A DNA stretch of 6,079 nt, from NCBI GenBank assembly GCA_903837445.1, contig CAILUR010000071.1, positions 1 through 6,079 of the forward strand. The letters are read 5' to 3'. This stretch comes from an uncultured bacterium. Its GTDB lineage: Bacteria; Oederibacteriota; PGYV01; CAILUR01. The position numbers and the translations under genes are program-made. Shown here one piece after another: positions 5,156 to 6,079 of this stretch (positions are counted from its first letter, which is position 1; every line of letters begins with the position of its first letter). The notes under the pieces are model-generated. The model saw only the letters and a program-made list of their open reading frames with translations, did not search any database and was not told the origin of the DNA.

Positions 5156-5709
5156 TTGTCGAGATAAACCTGCTTCCTAAAAAAATAAGAGAAGAGAATA
5201 GACTTCGGATTATAAACTTTTATATGGGGACAGTGATTGTGGTAATTATTGTCATTGCTTTATTTTTTATTTTTAAACAACAGCAAAAAAATGCGGCGTT
5301 GGATGCTGAAATAAAAGCCATTGATGTGGAGGCCGCTGGACTTAAAGATAAAATTGAGCAGGTGAGGAAGTTTAATGTGATGGAACAAATGTACAATGAT
5401 AAAAAAACGCTTGTGGATAGCCTCTTGAAAGAACAATCTCTTTGGACAGAACTTCTTGATAAAATTGCAGATATTACGCCTGCAGATATGTGGATGACCA
5501 TTTTTACTGAAAATAGACAAAGAGAAGATGCCCTTGAACTTTCCCTTGGAGGGAATGCTACTTCAAAAATGATAGTGGCGGATTTTATAAAAAGATTAGA
5601 ACAGACAGAGGGCATAGCTGACATTCGGACTGTCTTTCTCAGAGATGCAGAAGTGGGAACTTATAAATCAATTGTTTTTTCTGTAGATTTTAATTATAAA
5701 ACAAAGTAG
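5152..5709 (+). CDS. pilN: Type IV pilus inner-membrane alignment protein PilN
   Basis: PilN is a bitopic inner-membrane protein linking cytoplasmic PilM to periplasmic PilO. The 185-residue chain begins with the PilM-binding motif INLLPK (residues 5-10) in a basic cytoplasmic tail. One membrane helix (about 23-41) follows, then a Lys-, Glu- and Gln-rich coiled-coil stretch (about 42-75) and a C-terminal periplasmic domain (about 95-185) of the ferredoxin-like type expected for the family. The positive charges before the helix give the expected cytoplasmic N-terminus. The ATG shares four bases with the end of pilM, so its translation is probably coupled to pilM. The pilO start follows 12 nt after the stop. 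Confidence 0.94.
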   Translation: MIVEINLLPKKIREENRLRIINFYMGTVIVVIIVIALFFIFKQQQKNAALDAEIKAIDVEAAGLKDKIEQVRKFNVMEQMYNDKKTLVDSLLKEQSLWTELLDKIADITPADMWMTIFTENRQREDALELSLGGNATSKMIVADFIKRLEQTEGIADIRTVFLRDAEVGTYKSIVFSVDFNYKTK

Positions 5710-5721
5710 ACCGGAGCACAC

Positions 5722-6079
5722 ATGGCAGGACCGAGCGTAAAGCTTGATTTAAAAAGTATAAAGCTTTCACCAAAACAGCAGCAGCAGCTGACAGTGGTAG
5801 TGTTAGTTGTGGTGGGACTGGGGTATTTATATTGGAATTTTCTTTTAAGTCCTATAATGAAAGCATATAAAGAAAAAATCACTATGGTGGAAACTAAAAG
5901 GCAAGAACTTAAAGAAGCTAAAGAAATGACTTCCAGATATTACGAGTTTTTGCAAAAAGAAGCGGAAATAAGCAGAAGGCTTGAATTTATAAACCAGCGC
6001 CTGCCAAAAGAAGACAATATGTCTGATACTATAAAAGTCCTTACAAAAATAGCGACAGAATGCAAAGTGAGCATAACCA
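5722..6079 (+). CDS. pilO: Type IV pilus inner-membrane alignment protein PilO (3' end outside window)
   Basis: This is the partner of PilN in the inner-membrane alignment complex that connects the pilus motor to PilP and the secretin. Only the first 119 codons are present; the frame is open at the window end, and a full PilO is usually about 180-210 residues. The visible part starts MAGPSVKLDLKS, has a run of four Gln (19-22), one membrane helix (about 24-42), and a charged coiled coil (about 48-92). The conserved start of the periplasmic domain follows: RLPKEDNMSDTIKVLTKIA, where PilO proteins typically have LP followed by an acidic linker. The ATG has GGAG (5713-5716) 5 nt upstream and lies 12 nt after pilN, in the expected operon position. 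The identification rests on topology, this motif and gene order. Confidence 0.9.
   Translation, partial: MAGPSVKLDLKSIKLSPKQQQQLTVVVLVVVGLGYLYWNFLLSPIMKAYKEKITMVETKRQELKEAKEMTSRYYEFLQKEAEISRRLEFINQRLPKEDNMSDTIKVLTKIATECKVSIT

Noticed and set aside
5220..5624. 134-residue open frame on the minus strand opposite pilN
   Set aside because: It is a shadow of pilN, whose forward frame has the INLLP motif, membrane helix and operon context.
5773..5790. CAG triplet run at the start of pilO as a functional repeat
   Set aside because: Only four consecutive CAG codons are present, encoding a short Gln run before the membrane helix; this is too short to call a microsatellite.

Overview
This window is a type IVa pilus (T4aP) assembly cluster from an AT-rich bacterium. 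All genes are on the + strand. The presence of PilM, PilN and PilO, the inner-membrane alignment complex that links to an outer-membrane secretin, suggests a diderm (Gram-negative-type) envelope. The host cannot be named from the sequence. A heavily AT-rich codon set, mixed GTG/TTG/ATG starts and a cysteine-free pilin with a Gly- and Tyr-rich tail would fit one of the less-studied or uncultivated phyla, but that is a guess.

Layout: positions 1-247 are non-coding. They hold two nearly identical 89/90-bp repeats, each able to fold into three hairpins, separated by a 46-nt segment that looks like a decayed or truncated tRNA. A consensus sigma-70-type promoter (248-276) then drives pilT (retraction ATPase, GTG start at 312) and pilC (inner-membrane platform). 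A second promoter with the same hexamers and spacing (2655-2683) and a near-perfect Shine-Dalgarno precede the major-type pilin gene, which ends at a strong intrinsic terminator (3191-3221). An extended -10 promoter lies against that terminator and would start transcription only a few bases before pilD (prepilin peptidase/N-methylase). pilM, pilN and pilO follow; pilM and pilN overlap by 4 nt, and pilO runs off the window end.

How the genes work together: PilD cleaves and methylates the prepilin. PilC is the membrane platform on which pilin is inserted or removed. PilT powers removal (retraction). PilM (cytoplasmic, actin-like) binds the N-terminal INLLP motif of PilN, and PilN pairs with PilO across the inner membrane to connect the motor to the periplasm and secretin. 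The extension ATPase PilB, the lipoprotein PilP and the secretin PilQ are not in this window; pilP and pilQ commonly follow pilO.

The protein-coding part is a recognisable, conserved system and I do not see an undescribed machine in it. The least explained part is the repeat/tRNA-like region at the left end. The most interesting regulatory points are that the pilin is insulated as its own transcription unit and that the translation start of pilD is uncertain.
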